A stretch of 64,000 bases of DNA, taken from positions 2,542,001-2,606,000 of the forward strand of contig JAMSLZ010000003.1 of assembly GCA_026027325.1 (NCBI GenBank), written 5' to 3'. The position numbers were made by a program, and so were the translations under genes. Source of the DNA: Actinomucor elegans (lineage: Eukaryota; Mucoromycota; Mucoromycetes; Mucorales; Mucoraceae). Shown here one piece after another: positions 62,029 through 64,000 of this stretch. The notes under the pieces were generated by a model. It did not search any database, was not told the DNA's origin, and saw only the letters and a list, made by a program, of their open reading frames with translations. Within the stretch, counting starts at the first letter, position 1. Every line of letters starts with the position of its first letter.

Positions 62029-62168
62029 ATTACAAAGAATTCTCAGGCAGGAAAATGGCGCAATCTAAGCCAACGCTTATACCTCTGTCTTTTAAGTGGC
62101 TTTTGAAACTGATAATGAACCCGATGGCCAACAGAAAAACGAGAGGATCTAGTCTCTTCTATTCATCA

Positions 62169-63849
62169 ATGGACGAAGATCTGTTTTCCGAAAGAAGTGA
62201 ATTCAATTTTGAATCAAAACTGATTAGAAATGACAGTAAAAACATGTAAATTAACTGCTTTCCCAAAGCTGCTACGGACCAAACCACTGACAACTTTTTG
62301 ATCTAGTTATAATCGCCTTCGATCGATCGTTGACGATGCCACTTTTGTTATGGAAATGATAGATCTCATGCCTAGTTTAGCAGTTGTTGGTAATATATCG
62401 AAAAAAAAAGATTTTTTTTTAAAGAAAACATTCAGAGGCTAAATGACGGGGTATCTGATTAGCTAATGAGCGTTGTGGATCATGGTATATCGATCGCTCC
62501 AAGGTAAGCCATGAACATAAGATTGGATTACTCTCCTCCTTGAAAATATTAACCGCACAGTACAGAGAAAGGCCTATTCAGCTTACTTCAAATCGACTGA
62601 CGGTCACATGCATATCTGGGACTTTAACATTCGCCGAAATAACCTTCACCTGCTTCCTATCCTCATGAGCCACAAAGGTTGTGTTATTGTAGATTCCACA
62701 CGAAAAGGCAAACGTATACCAGATGCATTATCCAAAACCATTCCTATATGGTGCTGTGTGCTCAACCGTGCTGTAGCCAAACACCGCCAGCTTGCAGCCG
62801 AAGACACATGGGACCTGCAATTCCATTCGTTGCCCTCGGCTGTCTCTCGGTCTGAACATGCTCAGATTGAAGCTCGTCTCGATATCTTTGTAGATAAGTT
62901 GTTAACATCGGGTGTGGATATGCAGCAGGTCTCGCAGCAACTAGTAAAGCCCTTAAGGCCCATCTGGTACACTCCACAATCATATGATGCTTTGATCGAG
63001 TCACCACCGGACTTTAGCGATGCACCATTCTGTCCTGTGGTTTGTTTAAGTGCATCGGAAGCTGTGGAGGCAGGGTATCAATCAAGGCCTGGGTATTTGT
63101 ACGTGCAAGGTTCTGCGGATGATCAAGAAGCCTGGGCTTTTGTAACGTCTCTTAATTTTTTTTTTTTTGGATTGTATGATTTCTTATTTAATCATGATCA
63201 TAGGGCCTGACTCATTCCATTTTTTGGAAATACCGTACTGATATATTGACCAATGCTGCTGAATGCGAACAAAAGGTTAAGCATTATGTCGCGCAGTCGA
63301 ATGAATTGGAAGAAGGTTGTGATAACAATTATAGTTTTGTCAAGCCTACGCAATTAGCCATTGGTAACTACGCCAGTGGTAAACCTCCTCATTGCTGGCA
63401 AGAGTTTGATATAGTTATAAACTGCTCCGAAACGGAATATGAAGGAAATCAACAACACAAAGGGTATCTTCATCTACCTATACCAGATGGTAAAAAAGGC
63501 CAAATTGTATTTGGAGCCAGTATTCAAAAGGCAATCGACTTTGTGTATCCTTTATCGAACAAGAAAGTTCTTGTTCACTGTTCCACAGGTAAACAGAGCG
63601 CGTGCACTGACCTTTGGTTGCTAACAAAGTTTATAGGAAAAGACCATTCTGTAGGTATTTTGCTTTGCATTTTGATTCATTACTATGATCTTCAAGGCCA
63701 ATTGTGCACTACTGGCAAACCACGTGGTAATTGGGTAGAATGAATGAATATAATGTGCACTAATACAGTGATTTTTAGTGGATAAGAAGGTGGTTCAACA
63801 TCAATTAGTACGAATCATATCTAGCTGGGAAAAAGTACAGTATCTATGA
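62169..63849 (+). CDS. RIT1: tRNA A64-2'-O-ribosylphosphate transferase (Rit1)
   Basis: Seven exons, 62169..62245, 62307..62389, 62463..62503, 62566..63141, 63204..63588, 63637..63726 and 63779..63849, give 440 aa. The family blocks read IYNRLRSIVDDATFV, ERCGSWYIDRS, AYFKSTDGHMHIWDFNIRRN, VIVDSTRKGKRIPDALSKTI and PIWCCVLNRA. The C-terminal DUSP-like domain has VHCSTGKDHSVGIL, a C-x5 loop with His in place of the catalytic Arg. The enzyme marks initiator tRNA-Met so it is not used in elongation; it occurs in fungi and plants. Start chosen at the ATG giving MDEDLFSERSEF; the longer upstream frame overlaps METTL16. Confidence 0.95.
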
Positions 63850-64000
63850 AGCATAAAAAAAAATACATAAGAAACTGATAAACATGATTAGGCTGCACCT
63901 TCAAGAGTAACGCTAAAAAGAGTCAATACTCACTTTATGAGTACTAAATAAATTTATCATTTTGCTTATTGATAAAACAACGACTGATAGGAGTCTTATT
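63850..64000. other. Right-edge intergenic sequence
   Basis: A-rich 3' flank of RIT1. I see no further gene start. Confidence 0.5.

Noticed and set aside
61962..62249. 95-aa plus-strand ORF starting inside METTL16 exon 1
   Set aside because: The first third is antisense to METTL16. Rit1 homology starts only at the end, so I begin RIT1 at 62169.

Overview
The window reads as nuclear DNA of an early-diverging filamentous fungus, most likely Mucoromycota (Mucorales-like). The reasons are: AT-rich sequence, intron-dense genes with mostly 50-60 nt introns and GTAAGT/TAG signals, fungal families (Dal5-type permease, GPI-anchored wall proteins, Skg3/Caf120-like protein, Rit1, Thr4), and genes that budding yeasts lack (complex I NDUFA5, METTL16, UBE3D, TRAPPC12). 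The placement is inference; no rRNA or other marker gene is present. Exon joins below were worked out by hand and checked by keeping the reading frame open across every junction.

Layout. 0.5-4.3 kb: EF-hand secretory protein, complex I subunit NDUFA5, and a Dal5-family permease. 4.3-9.0 kb: gene-free. 9.0-11.7 kb: two secreted GPI-type proteins and SNU13. 13.4-15.6 kb: a FUSC/ArAE-type membrane protein. 16-20 kb: a Tum1-like sulfurtransferase, a CWC16/YJU2B splicing factor and an unknown protein. 20-24 kb: gene-free, with a decayed coding relic. 24.2-28.4 kb: SNF1 kinase (14 exons), divergent from a coiled-coil protein that carries a dynein-adaptor-like CC1 box. 30-33.9 kb: a CDC25-type RasGEF with SH3 and WW domains. 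34.4-36 kb: more coding debris. 37.2-45.7 kb: UBE3D-like E3, an F-box/LRR protein, a Ytp1/DUF2427-type membrane protein and a Skg3/Caf120-like PH protein. 45.7-51.5 kb: a gene desert with one tRNA-Trp and another relic. 51.5-53.2 kb: threonine synthase. 54.7-58.3 kb: an Hrp1-like RNA-binding protein and beta-tubulin. 59.1-63.8 kb: TRAPPC12, METTL16 and RIT1, packed tightly.

The genes are mostly unrelated housekeeping functions. Loose themes are nutrient and growth signalling (SNF1, RasGEF), microtubules and transport (beta-tubulin, CC1-box protein, TRAPPC12) and RNA processing or modification (SNU13, YJU2B, Hrp1-like, METTL16, RIT1).

The most unusual points are three. A degenerate repeat family, often tandem at about 163-175 bp spacing, is scattered through the gene-poor stretches on both strands. 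The beta-tubulin has Tyr167 and Ala198, the positions tied to benzimidazole insensitivity. The coiled-coil gene next to SNF1 encodes an AAxxG (CC1-box) motif typical of dynein adaptors.
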